A stretch of DNA of 33,079 nt from Oceanospirillales bacterium (GTDB lineage Bacteria > Pseudomonadota > Gammaproteobacteria > Xanthomonadales > SZUA-36). This document shows positions 8,706 through 17,667 of the stretch, one piece after another (the first letter of the stretch is position 1; every line of letters begins with the position of its first letter). The translations under genes and the position numbers were made by a program. The stretch is from positions 1-33,079 of the forward strand of contig QIKV01000116.1 in assembly GCA_003233115.1 (NCBI GenBank), in the 5' to 3' direction. Below the pieces are notes generated by a model. The model was not told the DNA's origin. It saw only the letters and a list, made by a program, of their open reading frames with translations, and did no database searches.

Positions 8706-11700
8706 GCTTTAACCCCGTTCTCTTCCGGCCTGCTTTTTTCCGGCTGATCAAAGACCAGTAAATACACCACCGGAACTACGATTAACGTAAACAATGTGGA
8801 AGCAATAATGCCAAATATGATGGCCAGCGCGAGACCACTGAACACCGGGTCCAGCGTAATGATAAGGTTGCCCAGCAAAGTGGTCCCTGCGGTCAGTAGC
8901 ACCGGCCGCATCCTGACAGCACCCGCCTGCACCAGTGCTTCTTTCAAAGCAAACCCCTGCCCCCTGGCCTGGTCAATGAACTCCACCAGGATCAGGGAAT
9001 TTCGCACCACAATTCCCGCCAGTGCAATCATGCCTATCATCGCCGTGGCGGTAAACAGGACCGGGTCAGGCGCACCCGCGATAAACCTGTCCCCAATGCT
9101 GTTAAGTAACCAGAAGCCCGGAAATATGCCGATAATGGTCAAAGGAATCGCAGACATGATAATCAGCGACAGCATGGACGACGCGGTCTGTATTCTCAAC
9201 ACGAGAAAAATACCGATCAGGGCGAATGCAAAGGCCAGCCCCATATCCCGGAAAACATCAAGGGTTATTTTCCACTCGCCCTCTCCGGTCCAGGAGATCG
9301 AAATATCTTCCGGAACACGCCAGGAATCGTTGCCGCCACTGCTAATAAAACTGCGCTTACGCCAGTCTTTAACGGCATGTGCCTGTGCGCCGGGAGCAGA
9401 ATCGGCATCGAAATCGGCACTCACATCGGCAATAACTTCCGCAGGCGTACGACCGGATAGTTCTGCCGTGACGTATACGACTGGCCGCAGGTCTTTGCGG
9501 TAAATGGGCTGGTCTACCAGACCATGCTCGAAGCGACCCAGTTCCCCAATGGCCACCAGTGGCCGTGGTGCGGTATCAAGTCCCTGTGGCGAACTTTGCT
9601 GAACCACACCCGGTCTGCCCTTGACTTGTAGTCTTTCGAAATCATTCTCGCTGACCCGTTCGGTGGGTGCCAGGCGCAGCTTGATTGGCAGGGGCACGGA
9701 TTCATGGGGAATTTGTAAATAACCGGCCTTATAACCCTCGTTCGCCATCAATAAAGTTTTATTGATATCATCGGTCGCCACACCGGACAAGGCAGCTTTT
9801 TGTTTGTCGGTGATAAAGCGCCAGCGCTGTTGTGGGCTTTGCATGCTCGAGTCTACTTCAACCACGAACGGTTCCCGCTCAAGCCTGGTCATCAGGCTTT
9901 GTGCAGCCTGACGCTGCTTATCATATGGCGTCAGCCAATCGCCATAAACCTCTGCCACCAGCGTACTCATGACCGGTGGACCGGGCGGTACCTCCACAAC
10001 CTTGATGCTGATCCCGTCAATATTCAGTGGTGCGAGTATCTTGCGCAAGCGCAGCACCACACCATGGGACTGCTGCTCCCGCAACGTCTTGTCGACCAGG
10101 GTCAGGCGCAGATCTGCCATATTTGCGCCATTGCGCTGGTAGTAACGCCTTACCATGCCATTGAAGTCTATGGGTGACGGGGTGCCGACAAAGGCTGCAA
10201 TCGACCTGACCTCAGGCAGCATACTGGCCCTGGCAGAGACCTGTCTGGCCACCGCAGCGGTATGTTCAAGGCTGCTGCTCTCCGGCATATCGATAACGAT
10301 CTGCACCTCATTCTTGTTATCAAACGGCAATAGTTTAAGCGGCACCAGACGGAACACCGGCAACATGGCAGCCGCGATAAACAAGGCAACGACAACCCAT
10401 AAAACTGCTTTCGCCTTACGCCGGTCTGCCAGTAATGGACCCACCATGCGCTGGTAGAACCCGTGCATGCCCTCTACCGCGGTCTCACTTGCAGCCTCGT
10501 CGACCATTTGCCCTTTGAGCAAACGACTGGCCAGCCAGGGTGTCACCAGGAACGCGACGACTGTACTGGTAATAACACTGACCGGCACGTTAAATGCCAT
10601 CGGTGCCATGTAGGGGCCCATCATGCCAGTAATAAAAGCCAACGGAATAAACGCCAATACAATGGTGACCGTTGACATCAGCAGCGGTACGCGAATTTCA
10701 GCGATTGCGGCAACAATGCGATCACTGATATCGCCCTTGCCCCGGGCCAGAAAACGGGAAATATTATCCACCCCGGTAATCGGGTCATCAACCAGCAGGC
10801 CAAGTGAAAGAATCAGCGCAAACAGGGTGACGCGGTTAATCGTATAGCCAAAAGCCAGGTCAAGTGCCAGCGCCACGCCGTAGCAGATAGGCACCGCCAG
10901 TCCGACCACCAGCGCTGCCCTCCAACCAAGGAAAACAGCAATGAAAACGACCACGGTGAAAATCGCAAAACCCAGGCTGGTGGTCAGGTTGTTGACCTTC
11001 TCGTCAGCCGTCTTGCCGTAGTCGCGCAGGACCTCCACCTGTATTTCTTTTGGTAACACCTCACGCTGTAAACGGGCCATCAATTGATGTACGTTTTTTG
11101 CTACCGCCACCGCATTGCTGCCACGCTGTTTGGCAACGCTGATGGTGACCATAGGGTACCCGTCATTGCCGGCTTTGTATGACGGGTGTCCCGGTGCAAA
11201 ATCCAACCAGGTGTAGTAGTCGGGTTCAGCCGGGCCATCAATAATGTCCGCAATATCCCCCAGGTAAACCGGTGTGCCATCAATAACATTGACGACGAAT
11301 GAATTGAGTTCTTCAACCGTGCGCACAGAGTCGCCACTCTCCAGCACGATGGATTCGTTGTTAAAGGCCCATTGGTCGACGGCTTGCAATACATTGGAGA
11401 GTTGCAGTGCACTGACAATATCCGCTGCCGTCGTTTTGCGGGCACCCATGCTTTCAGGGTCAATCAATATCCTGACGGTACGCGGACGCCCGCCCACCAC
11501 ATTGACCTCAGAGGTTTGTGGAATACCTTGCAGGTAGGTAGAAACGTCTTCTGCCAGTCGCCTTAACTCAAAATCACCGTACCGTTCCGGCGCATCACTC
11601 CAGAGTGCAAGCAATACGATGGGTACATCATCAACTTCGATCGGTCGTACCATCCAGCGTGACACCACTTCCGGTACCTTGTCCTGGTTAGCATAGAGCT

Positions 11701-12040
11701 TGTTGTAGGTATTGAGAATGGACTTTTCACGGTCTTCGCCGACGTAAAAGGCCAGCGTCACCGCAGCTTTGCCGGCGTTGGAGGTGGAATACACATGCTC
11801 CACCCCGGGTATCTGTGCCAACAACTTCTCAACCGGTGTGGCCACCTGCCTTTCAACCTGCTCTGCGCTGAGTCCGGGTGCATCGATCAGCACATCCACC
11901 ATCGGCACCACAATCTGTGGCTCTTCTTCGCGTGGCGTAAATTGCAGTGCAAAAATACCGGCTGCAATGGCGAGGATAAATATTGCCATCGGCACGCCGC
12001 CACCGAGCGTCGATCTCACTATGCGATCAAGGGCATTCAT
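8702..12040 (-). CDS. RND family efflux transporter permease
   Basis: This 1112-residue protein has the AcrB/HAE1 layout: an N-terminal transmembrane helix, a large periplasmic porter loop starting PREEEPQIVVPMVDV, a central block of helices, a second periplasmic loop and a final helix block. GLLVDDPITGVDNI in the fourth helix keeps the paired aspartates used for proton transfer. RMRPVLLTAGTTLLG is the conserved late motif. The protein exports hydrophobic compounds by proton antiport together with the adaptor encoded next. Substrates are unknown. DDPITGVDN differs from the DDAIVVVEN of AcrB and suggests a divergent subgroup. The gene leads a - strand operon and diverges from the DUF3313-like gene across a 173-base gap. 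Confidence 0.94.
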   Translation of the reverse strand: MNALDRIVRSTLGGGVPMAIFILAIAAGIFALQFTPREEEPQIVVPMVDVLIDAPGLSAEQVERQVATPVEKLLAQIPGVEHVYSTSNAGKAAVTLAFYVGEDREKSILNTYNKLYANQDKVPEVVSRWMVRPIEVDDVPIVLLALWSDAPERYGDFELRRLAEDVSTYLQGIPQTSEVNVVGGRPRTVRILIDPESMGARKTTAADIVSALQLSNVLQAVDQWAFNNESIVLESGDSVRTVEELNSFVVNVIDGTPVYLGDIADIIDGPAEPDYYTWLDFAPGHPSYKAGNDGYPMVTISVAKQRGSNAVAVAKNVHQLMARLQREVLPKEIQVEVLRDYGKTADEKVNNLTTSLGFAIFTVVVFIAVFLGWRAALVVGLAVPICYGVALALDLAFGYTINRVTLFALILSLGLLVDDPITGVDNISRFLARGKGDISDRIVAAIAEIRVPLLMSTVTIVLAFIPLAFITGMMGPYMAPMAFNVPVSVITSTVVAFLVTPWLASRLLKGQMVDEAASETAVEGMHGFYQRMVGPLLADRRKAKAVLWVVVALFIAAAMLPVFRLVPLKLLPFDNKNEVQIVIDMPESSSLEHTAAVARQVSARASMLPEVRSIAAFVGTPSPIDFNGMVRRYYQRNGANMADLRLTLVDKTLREQQSHGVVLRLRKILAPLNIDGISIKVVEVPPGPPVMSTLVAEVYGDWLTPYDKQRQAAQSLMTRLEREPFVVEVDSSMQSPQQRWRFITDKQKAALSGVATDDINKTLLMANEGYKAGYLQIPHESVPLPIKLRLAPTERVSENDFERLQVKGRPGVVQQSSPQGLDTAPRPLVAIGELGRFEHGLVDQPIYRKDLRPVVYVTAELSGRTPAEVIADVSADFDADSAPGAQAHAVKDWRKRSFISSGGNDSWRVPEDISISWTGEGEWKITLDVFRDMGLAFAFALIGIFLVLRIQTASSMLSLIIMSAIPLTIIGIFPGFWLLNSIGDRFIAGAPDPVLFTATAMIGMIALAGIVVRNSLILVEFIDQARGQGFALKEALVQAGAVRMRPVLLTAGTTLLGNLIITLDPVFSGLALAIIFGIIASTLFTLIVVPVVYLLVFDQPEKSRPEENGVKA

Positions 12041-12143
12041 GGTGATCCAATATCTTCCTGTTTGACGCTAGCGCGCGATTTTAACACACCACGCACCACA
12101 TCAAAGATACCGCTTCCAGCCACACCCCCCTGCACTTCCTACA

Positions 12144-12152
12144 TGGTATAGT
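12144..12152 (+). promoter_or_regulatory. Candidate extended -10 promoter element
   Basis: TGGTATAGT matches an extended -10 box (TG, one base, then TATAGT). It lies 61 bases before the ATG of the DUF3313-like gene in the divergent gap. I found no good -35 hexamer at 16-18 bases, which is usual for extended -10 promoters. This is inference only. Confidence 0.3.
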
Positions 12153-12213
12153 TACTCCCCGTATTTTCAGGTTGCTGTTGCAATCACCGCTCGACTAACA
12201 GAAGGAGTTATCC

Positions 12214-12837
12214 ATGAAGTACGTTTTTTCTGCCGGACGTAAGCTGGTCCCGGGCCTGATGCTACTGCTCTTTGCAGGCTCGTTAATGGCCGAACCCACC
12301 ATCGGTGCAAACTATGTCAAACCGGGTGCCGACCTCAGCAAATACCACAAGGTGATGGTCATACCCCTGAACATTGATAATATTGAAGTCCTCAAGCCCG
12401 CATGGGAACAGGACAATCCCGAAGTATGGACTTTTGAGCACGGCACCGGCACCGCCGTCCAGAAACTATTCATGGATGCCATGCACAAAGAGTTGGAAGT
12501 CAAGGGCGGGTATCCGCTGGTTTCCAAGCCTGGCGATGACGTATTGCGTATTGAAGTTGAGTTGCTGAGCATAACGCCCTATGTAAAACCAGGTTCCCAA
12601 TCCGGTGATGAAGGCCATGAAGTTGAGACGCTTGGCTCAGGAGAGCTGGTAGTTTCTGCGGAGTTACGTGATTCAGACACCCGTGAATTACTTGTCCTGG
12701 TAGAGGGCGAAAGAAAAATTGGCAATGAATACAAGAAGCTCAGCAGGGAAAACCACATTACAAACCTCTCTGATCTGTTTTCCGGCTGGGGTGTGAAAAT
12801 ACGTGAAGCTCTGAACGAAGATCACCCAAAGAAGTAG
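12214..12837 (+). CDS. Exported DUF3313-like protein
   Basis: This 207-residue protein has a cleavable signal peptide (about residues 1-26, ending SLMA before EP) and no lipobox cysteine. ANYVKPGADLSKYHKVMV at 32-49 resembles the N-terminal motif of DUF3313 periplasmic proteins, whose function is unknown. The rest is mixed alpha/beta with a conserved-looking VLRIEVELLSITP strand region and a lysine-rich end. AAGGAG at 12202-12207, six bases before ATG, fixes the start. The gene is transcribed alone: it diverges from the RND operon and is followed by a perfect palindromic terminator. I assign the family from the motif by eye, so the name is tentative. Confidence 0.75.
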   Translation: MKYVFSAGRKLVPGLMLLLFAGSLMAEPTIGANYVKPGADLSKYHKVMVIPLNIDNIEVLKPAWEQDNPEVWTFEHGTGTAVQKLFMDAMHKELEVKGGYPLVSKPGDDVLRIEVELLSITPYVKPGSQSGDEGHEVETLGSGELVVSAELRDSDTRELLVLVEGERKIGNEYKKLSRENHITNLSDLFSGWGVKIREALNEDHPKK

Positions 12838-12864
12838 TCTCTAACAGGCTCCTGGTAGAAAATT

Positions 12865-12898
12865 AAAAAGGCCACCATTGCGCAATGGTGGCCTTTTT
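12865..12898. terminator. Perfect 34-base bidirectional terminator
   Basis: A perfect inverted repeat of 17 + 17 bases (AAAAAGGCCACCATTGC and its complement) forms a GC-rich stem with an A tract on one side and a T tract on the other. It lies between two converging genes and should terminate both. Confidence 0.92.
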
Positions 12899-12909
12899 CC
12901 GGCCAAAAT

Positions 12910-13968
12910 TCAGTTACCCAGGGCGTCGATCCTCGCGGTCTGGTCACGACAGGCATACCCGGCCGTTTCCAGTGAGAAAATCCTGCTTAGCATTATCGTA
13001 TCTGAACCGAGGCCCAGTCCCTCGAGATTGAATGTCAGGGTCAGTTCATTGCAACTGACTGCGGTCAGTGTTGCGCTGCCGACGACGCTGCGCTGTGCTT
13101 TTTTACTACCTAAAAATTCACCATTGGTCACCAGCTCCAGCTCCAAATCTACCGAATCAGCAGCCACAGGATTAAATGCGGCAGCAGTCAGCCATAAGGT
13201 CGAACCATCCGTATTGTAGGTATACCATGACAGGAAAACCTGGTTCTGGACACCGCTTGCATTGATAAACTCGTTGAATGAAATGAGGAAGCCCTGATCA
13301 GGAACGCCCGCCACAATCCAGTTGCCGGACAGGCGCCCATTGAGTGGAAATGTCCTGGGTTTCTGGAAGCCCGTATAAGCATCGACAGGTACTTCAAGTT
13401 CTGTCGACGAATCAAAACCATCCTGGATAATCAATGTGAAAGCAGCATTGTATTGCGCAATTGAAATGATATTTTCAGTGCTTGCGATTTTTGACTCGGC
13501 AACACCATCCAGTATGTATTCCCTGAAACCAACACCCTTAATAGTACCGCCTTGCTCTTGTTCAAAAGAGTTGGGTTCGTTAACCAGTCGCAGCGGATAA
13601 CGGGTAGCGCCAATTTTTGCAAACACACGCGGCATAAAAAATTTACTGTTTCCAGACGCAATCAGGTTGGTTGACAGGAAAATAACCGAGCGATCTGGAT
13701 CTTTACAACCCCGCCGGTAGACAAATACCTCAACATCTGCTTGCTTCTTGGTGTCCGGATAGGCTGTGTATTTGCCCATTTGGCCAAGGAATACGTCCCG
13801 TGTATCGCTGGGAGTGGACACTTCTTCAAGGGGCGCGGTCGATACACACGCGGGTGGATACAGCGTGGTTGCCTGGGTAATGAAATTTTCAATACCAAAT
13901 GCGACCTGAGAAAATGCGGCCTGAGAAAAAAACAATACCAGGCTGGCCAGGGAAAATCTGTTGAACAT
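12910..13968 (-). CDS. Exported protein of unknown function with C-terminal SGNW-type beta domain
   Basis: This 352-residue secreted protein has a signal peptide of about 20 residues (MFNRFSLASL, cleavage after FS or soon after). The start ATG 13968 is preceded by GGAGAAA at good spacing. A longer in-frame start at 14025 would add 19 residues and bury the signal. Residues 213-333 look like the beta-rich domain seen in many gammaproteobacterial exported proteins. It has SGNWIVAGVPDQGFLISF, then YNTDGSTLWLTA, then LTAVSCNELTLTF, matching a pattern of SGNW, GQGF, a WLTG-like strand and a late cysteine strand. Four cysteines in the mature chain may pair. No enzymatic motif is visible. It is probably periplasmic or surface located and its role is unknown. 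Confidence 0.8.
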   Translation of the reverse strand: MFNRFSLASLVLFFSQAAFSQVAFGIENFITQATTLYPPACVSTAPLEEVSTPSDTRDVFLGQMGKYTAYPDTKKQADVEVFVYRRGCKDPDRSVIFLSTNLIASGNSKFFMPRVFAKIGATRYPLRLVNEPNSFEQEQGGTIKGVGFREYILDGVAESKIASTENIISIAQYNAAFTLIIQDGFDSSTELEVPVDAYTGFQKPRTFPLNGRLSGNWIVAGVPDQGFLISFNEFINASGVQNQVFLSWYTYNTDGSTLWLTAAAFNPVAADSVDLELELVTNGEFLGSKKAQRSVVGSATLTAVSCNELTLTFNLEGLGLGSDTIMLSRIFSLETAGYACRDQTARIDALGN

Positions 13969-14142
13969 ACTTTTCTCCACAATGATTTCCATACTAAGAG
14001 CCCCGCAGAGCAAAATTCCTTTCACCCAATATGCGGACTACACCGGTAGATTAAAAGTATTCGATCAGATTTTAAAGGTGCGTCTGAAATCGCTGACAGG
14101 AACGACCACCTGATCACACGAACGTTAAAACAATGATAATGG

Positions 14143-15366
14143 TCACATAGGTTCGCGATGAGTCAGCTCATCCGTCCCGCGAACGGAGCTACTCGCACTA
14201 ACAGGGAGCCTGTCGTTATTTCGCCAGGCCAACAGGGCGAATACCACAACCAGGGGTACCGATGCATAAATCAAGCCGTTCCAGCCCCACCGGAACAGGA
14301 CCCAGCCAGAGCTGAGGCTGGCGATACCCTGCACCGAAAACACGATAAAATCATTAAATGACTGCACCTTGAAGCGTTCTTGTGCGCGGTAGCCGTAACG
14401 CAACAGGTTGGTGCCGCTTAAGTACAGGAAATTCCAGCCAATACCGAGTATCACCATCGACAGCCAGTAATGTATGAACTGTGTGTCGATCATGGCTATC
14501 AGCAGGCAGGTCAACAGGGCCCCTATACCTGCCCACATCATGCCCTTAAACCCAAGCCTGCTATACAGCCAGGGATAGACCAGTGCAGGCAGGTACATGG
14601 CTACGATATGAGACTGCAACACCAGCTTGGTTGCCTGCATGCTTTGCCCGGCGTCTTCGTGCATGCTGACCGGGCCTGCTGTCATGACAAAGCTCATAAC
14701 CGCATAGCCCAGCACGGATGCGCTCACGGCCAGCACAATGACCGGCGAGCGCACGATCTCGCGTAACGGCCGCCCCTTAATCTCGTGCCCACTGGCGGTA
14801 GTGCCGTCATCGCGGTAGAAGCTGACGACGAGGGTACCGATTACATATACGCCAGCGAGCAACAGGTAGGACCCCGCAAATTCGGCTGCCAGCAGATATT
14901 GCCCGTACACGGCGATTTCCGGCCCCACAAATGCCGCCAGAATCCCGCCAAACAACAGGATGGAGGTAGCCTTTGTAGCCACCTCGAGCGGTACGCTTTC
15001 CAGTGCAGCAAAACGATATTGGAACCCCGCAGCCGCTGACCAGCCAATCAACACGGCAGCAACACAGAACATGAAGAAATTTGAAATTACCAGACTGTGG
15101 GCTGCTAATAAGGCAGCAAACACTGCCAGGATGCCGTAGCTAACGAAAACTTTCCGACGGCCAAAGCGAATTAGAAGCCTGCCCGTGGGCAAAGTGGACA
15201 GGGCCAGTCCAACGATGGTCAACGCAACCGGCAACGTGGCAAATTCGGGTGAAGGGGCGAATTGCGTACCGATAATTCCGGCGATCAATACCATCAGTGA
15301 GGTGCCGGACATCATCAGTGCATAGGCGAACATAAGCTGCCATACCTGTGCCGGCACGTCCCTCAT
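14143..15366 (-). CDS. MFS transporter
   Basis: This 407-residue integral membrane protein has about twelve hydrophobic helices. The major facilitator motif A is GRLLIRFGRRKVF at residues 62-74, in the loop after helix 2. These proteins move small molecules across the inner membrane by proton coupling. The substrate is not readable here. It begins 42 bases after the acyl-CoA dehydrogenase stop on the same strand, so the two are probably co-transcribed, which suggests a substrate or product linked to acyl-CoA metabolism. The ATG at 15366 has only a poorly spaced GGCAGG ahead of it, so the start is uncertain by a few codons. Confidence 0.9.
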   Translation of the reverse strand: MRDVPAQVWQLMFAYALMMSGTSLMVLIAGIIGTQFAPSPEFATLPVALTIVGLALSTLPTGRLLIRFGRRKVFVSYGILAVFAALLAAHSLVISNFFMFCVAAVLIGWSAAAGFQYRFAALESVPLEVATKATSILLFGGILAAFVGPEIAVYGQYLLAAEFAGSYLLLAGVYVIGTLVVSFYRDDGTTASGHEIKGRPLREIVRSPVIVLAVSASVLGYAVMSFVMTAGPVSMHEDAGQSMQATKLVLQSHIVAMYLPALVYPWLYSRLGFKGMMWAGIGALLTCLLIAMIDTQFIHYWLSMVILGIGWNFLYLSGTNLLRYGYRAQERFKVQSFNDFIVFSVQGIASLSSGWVLFRWGWNGLIYASVPLVVVFALLAWRNNDRLPVSASSSVRGTDELTHREPM

Positions 15367-15408
15367 CCTGCCACGAGCCCGGCATCTGATCGCAACATGG
15401 TCGACAAT

Positions 15409-16575
15409 TTATTGACTGCCAGTCAGTTTTCGTTCGTCCAGACCAATGCTGCGGGCGATGATTTCTTTCATGATCTCGGAACTGCCGGCATAAATTCGTG
15501 ATACACGGGCATCGGTAAACATATGCGAAATACGATATTCGCTCATATATCCTGAACCACCGTGCAATTGCACACAGTTATCCATGACGATGGACTCCAG
15601 TTCGCTGGCCTGCAGCTTGGCCTCTGCAGCGAGGCTGGCACTCAACTCCCCCTGGTTGTGCAACAGGACACACTGGTCGATAAAGGTCTGTAAGATATCC
15701 AGTGACGTGCGCATTTCAGCCATCTTGAACCGGGTGTTCTGAAACGCGGCGATGGGCCTCCCGAAAACTCTACGCTCCAGGATATAGTCCATGGTCAGAT
15801 CGAAGGCAGCCCCGGCGTGTGCAATTTCCTGGGCTGCACTAATCAGGCGTTCTTCTCCGAGGTGGTGCATCAGGTTGTAAAAGCCCCTGTGCGGATCACC
15901 CAACACATTAGCAGCAGGTATCCTGACATTTTCAAAAAAAAGCTCGGCTGTATCCTGTGTTTTTAAGCCCATCTTTTTCAGGTTGCGACCGCGACTAAAG
16001 CCCGCCATTCCGGCTTCAACCACGAACAGGCCGATGCCGTGTGACTCATCCGGCACGGTCCGGGCCGCCACCACAAAGGCCCCGCCATTGATGCCATTGG
16101 AAATAAAAGTTTTGGAACCGTTCAATAGCCAGTCATCGCCATCGCGCACGGCTCTGGATTTCATACCCGCCAGGTCGCTGCCGGCATTGGGCTCGGTCAT
16201 GGCAATGCCAAGTATGGTCTCGCCGCTGATGCATTTTGGCAGCAGCCGGGTCTTCAGTTCCTCACTGCCAAGGTGGCCAATGTAGCGGCCAACCAGGCGG
16301 CTGTGTAATGACAGGAACAAGCCGATATCCCCATGGCGGATGGTCTCTTCGATAACGATCTGCTCGAAACGAAAATCTTCGATCCCCGCTCCGCCATATT
16401 TCTCATCTGCCCACATGCACAATAAGCCCTGCTCCCCCGCTTTTAAAAAAGCGGCCGGATCACACAAACCTTGCTCGCGCCACTGTTCAACATTGGGCTT
16501 GATTTCGGATTGCATAAAGCGACGGACAGCATCACGAAACATCTCGTGCTCTTCATCAAATATCAGACGTTGCAT
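15409..16575 (-). CDS. Acyl-CoA dehydrogenase
   Basis: This 388-residue enzyme has the complete acyl-CoA dehydrogenase fold. The FAD-contact motif AMTEPNAGSD is at residues 125-134, ERRVFGRPIAAFQNTRF at 268-284, QLHGGSGY at 336-343, and the catalytic base is probably Glu367 in IYAGSSEIM. The enzyme oxidises acyl-CoA to trans-2-enoyl-CoA and passes electrons to electron transfer flavoprotein. Chain-length preference cannot be read. The pattern is that of the short/branched and isovaleryl-like group. I start it at ATG 16575 (MQRLIFDEEH), which has GGAG upstream. An in-frame extension to 16638 has no family similarity. The MFS transporter gene follows closely. It is unrelated in subfamily to the ACAD10/11-type fragment at the left edge. 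Confidence 0.95.
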   Translation of the reverse strand: MQRLIFDEEHEMFRDAVRRFMQSEIKPNVEQWREQGLCDPAAFLKAGEQGLLCMWADEKYGGAGIEDFRFEQIVIEETIRHGDIGLFLSLHSRLVGRYIGHLGSEELKTRLLPKCISGETILGIAMTEPNAGSDLAGMKSRAVRDGDDWLLNGSKTFISNGINGGAFVVAARTVPDESHGIGLFVVEAGMAGFSRGRNLKKMGLKTQDTAELFFENVRIPAANVLGDPHRGFYNLMHHLGEERLISAAQEIAHAGAAFDLTMDYILERRVFGRPIAAFQNTRFKMAEMRTSLDILQTFIDQCVLLHNQGELSASLAAEAKLQASELESIVMDNCVQLHGGSGYMSEYRISHMFTDARVSRIYAGSSEIMKEIIARSIGLDERKLTGSQ

Positions 16576-16749
16576 TGAAAATACTCCAGAAAAAATACTT
16601 ACACCGCTCTCATTAGAAATACCAAGCCAACTGCGCAAACAATGACGTTACCGCATAAATGCACTGCTCAGGCTGCAGGCTATCACAGGCACCTCAATCG
16701 TGTTGTGCACATTAACTTCTGTTTAACGCCAGGCAAGTATTATTCAGGC

Positions 16750-17499
16750 ATGGGGAATGATTTTCAGGCTTCCAACCAAACGTTTGCACCGGCAAGCGTG
16801 AGGTCCAAACCCGGTATATGGCTGGCGCTGGCTATCGCGCTCGGGCTGCACCTGAGCATCCTGCTGCTACCGCTACCCGGGCAGGTGCCAGACAGCAGGC
16901 CCGTAGCAGCGCAAATTGAATTGCGTTTGACCTCGCCTGGGCTAAAGCTAAAGCGGCCGCGCGAGCGAGCCCCCCTACCTGACGGTCTGCCGACCCCTGC
17001 GCCCTCCCCTGCAACCGGGGGTGAAAAGCCCGTATCACTACCGTTGGCGAAAACACCTTCAAAAACGGTGCTACCAGTTTCGCCTGACGCTGCGTCGGCC
17101 CCGTTCGAGCGTGACCTGGAACATGTGGATCCACAGGAAAGAGCACGGCTCACGCGTGCCATCTTGAGCAGTCCGTTCATCACCGAGGAGTCCGCCACAG
17201 ACCAGCTTTTTGGCCAACCAACTGAGCAGTACAGCACCAAAGCCCGGCAAAAATCTCATGCCAGGGAATTTCATATTCCGGACCAACAGAACCTGCTTGC
17301 CATGCTGGATAAACCGATGCAGGAATTACCTTTTGAGTACACGCCCGGCCTCATTCGCTTCGCCTACGAGCCCGGTATCAAGGGCAAACTGCAACGGTTC
17401 GGCGATAAGATCACACCCGAGTTTGGCTGGATCACCCGGTACGGCACCGAAGTAAGGTGTATCTGGGTGCTGATCATCGCAGCGTGCGGGTGGAAATAG
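16750..17499 (+). CDS. TonB-N-terminus-like membrane-anchored protein of unknown function
   Basis: This 249-residue protein has a short cytoplasmic tail and one transmembrane helix (about residues 22-42, with GLHLSILLLPLP). A proline- and lysine-rich stretch follows (about 63-117), the layout of TonB-like energy transducers. The usual TonB C-terminal domain is absent. Instead a periplasmic segment of about 130 residues ends in ITPEFGWITRYGTEVRCIW and a hydrophobic tail with a second cysteine. I do not recognise this end. The start is uncertain: ATG 16750 lacks a good ribosome site, and the frame stays open upstream to 16642. It diverges from the acyl-CoA dehydrogenase. The large lipoprotein gene follows after 168 bases, and the two may act together in the periplasm. 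Confidence 0.75.
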   Translation: MGNDFQASNQTFAPASVRSKPGIWLALAIALGLHLSILLLPLPGQVPDSRPVAAQIELRLTSPGLKLKRPRERAPLPDGLPTPAPSPATGGEKPVSLPLAKTPSKTVLPVSPDAASAPFERDLEHVDPQERARLTRAILSSPFITEESATDQLFGQPTEQYSTKARQKSHAREFHIPDQQNLLAMLDKPMQELPFEYTPGLIRFAYEPGIKGKLQRFGDKITPEFGWITRYGTEVRCIWVLIIAACGWK

Positions 17500-17667
17500 G
17501 CTGTGCCATGGGTGAACACGGCCAGTATAGGCCCCGCGTGCATTTGATTTTAACTGTGCTACTCCTCAAAATGAGTTATCAGGCTATTCATCCCACGAGC
17601 AGCGATCAATGCAATACTGTTTCTTAAAAGCCGATTGCAGCCAATACCAGGAACAGATGGGTATAGC

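Noticed and set aside
8796-9503. 235-codon open frame opposite the RND permease
   Set aside because: Antisense to strongly conserved transmembrane coding sequence; composition looks like a shadow of the real gene.
15413-15425. TGACTGCCAGTCA palindrome at the end of the acyl-CoA dehydrogenase gene as terminator
   Set aside because: Stem too short, no T tract, and it lies within the last codons of the gene.
16738-16749. TATTAT placed seven bases before ATG 16750 as a second leaderless promoter
   Set aside because: No acceptable -35 hexamer at 16-18 bases; spacing may be chance.
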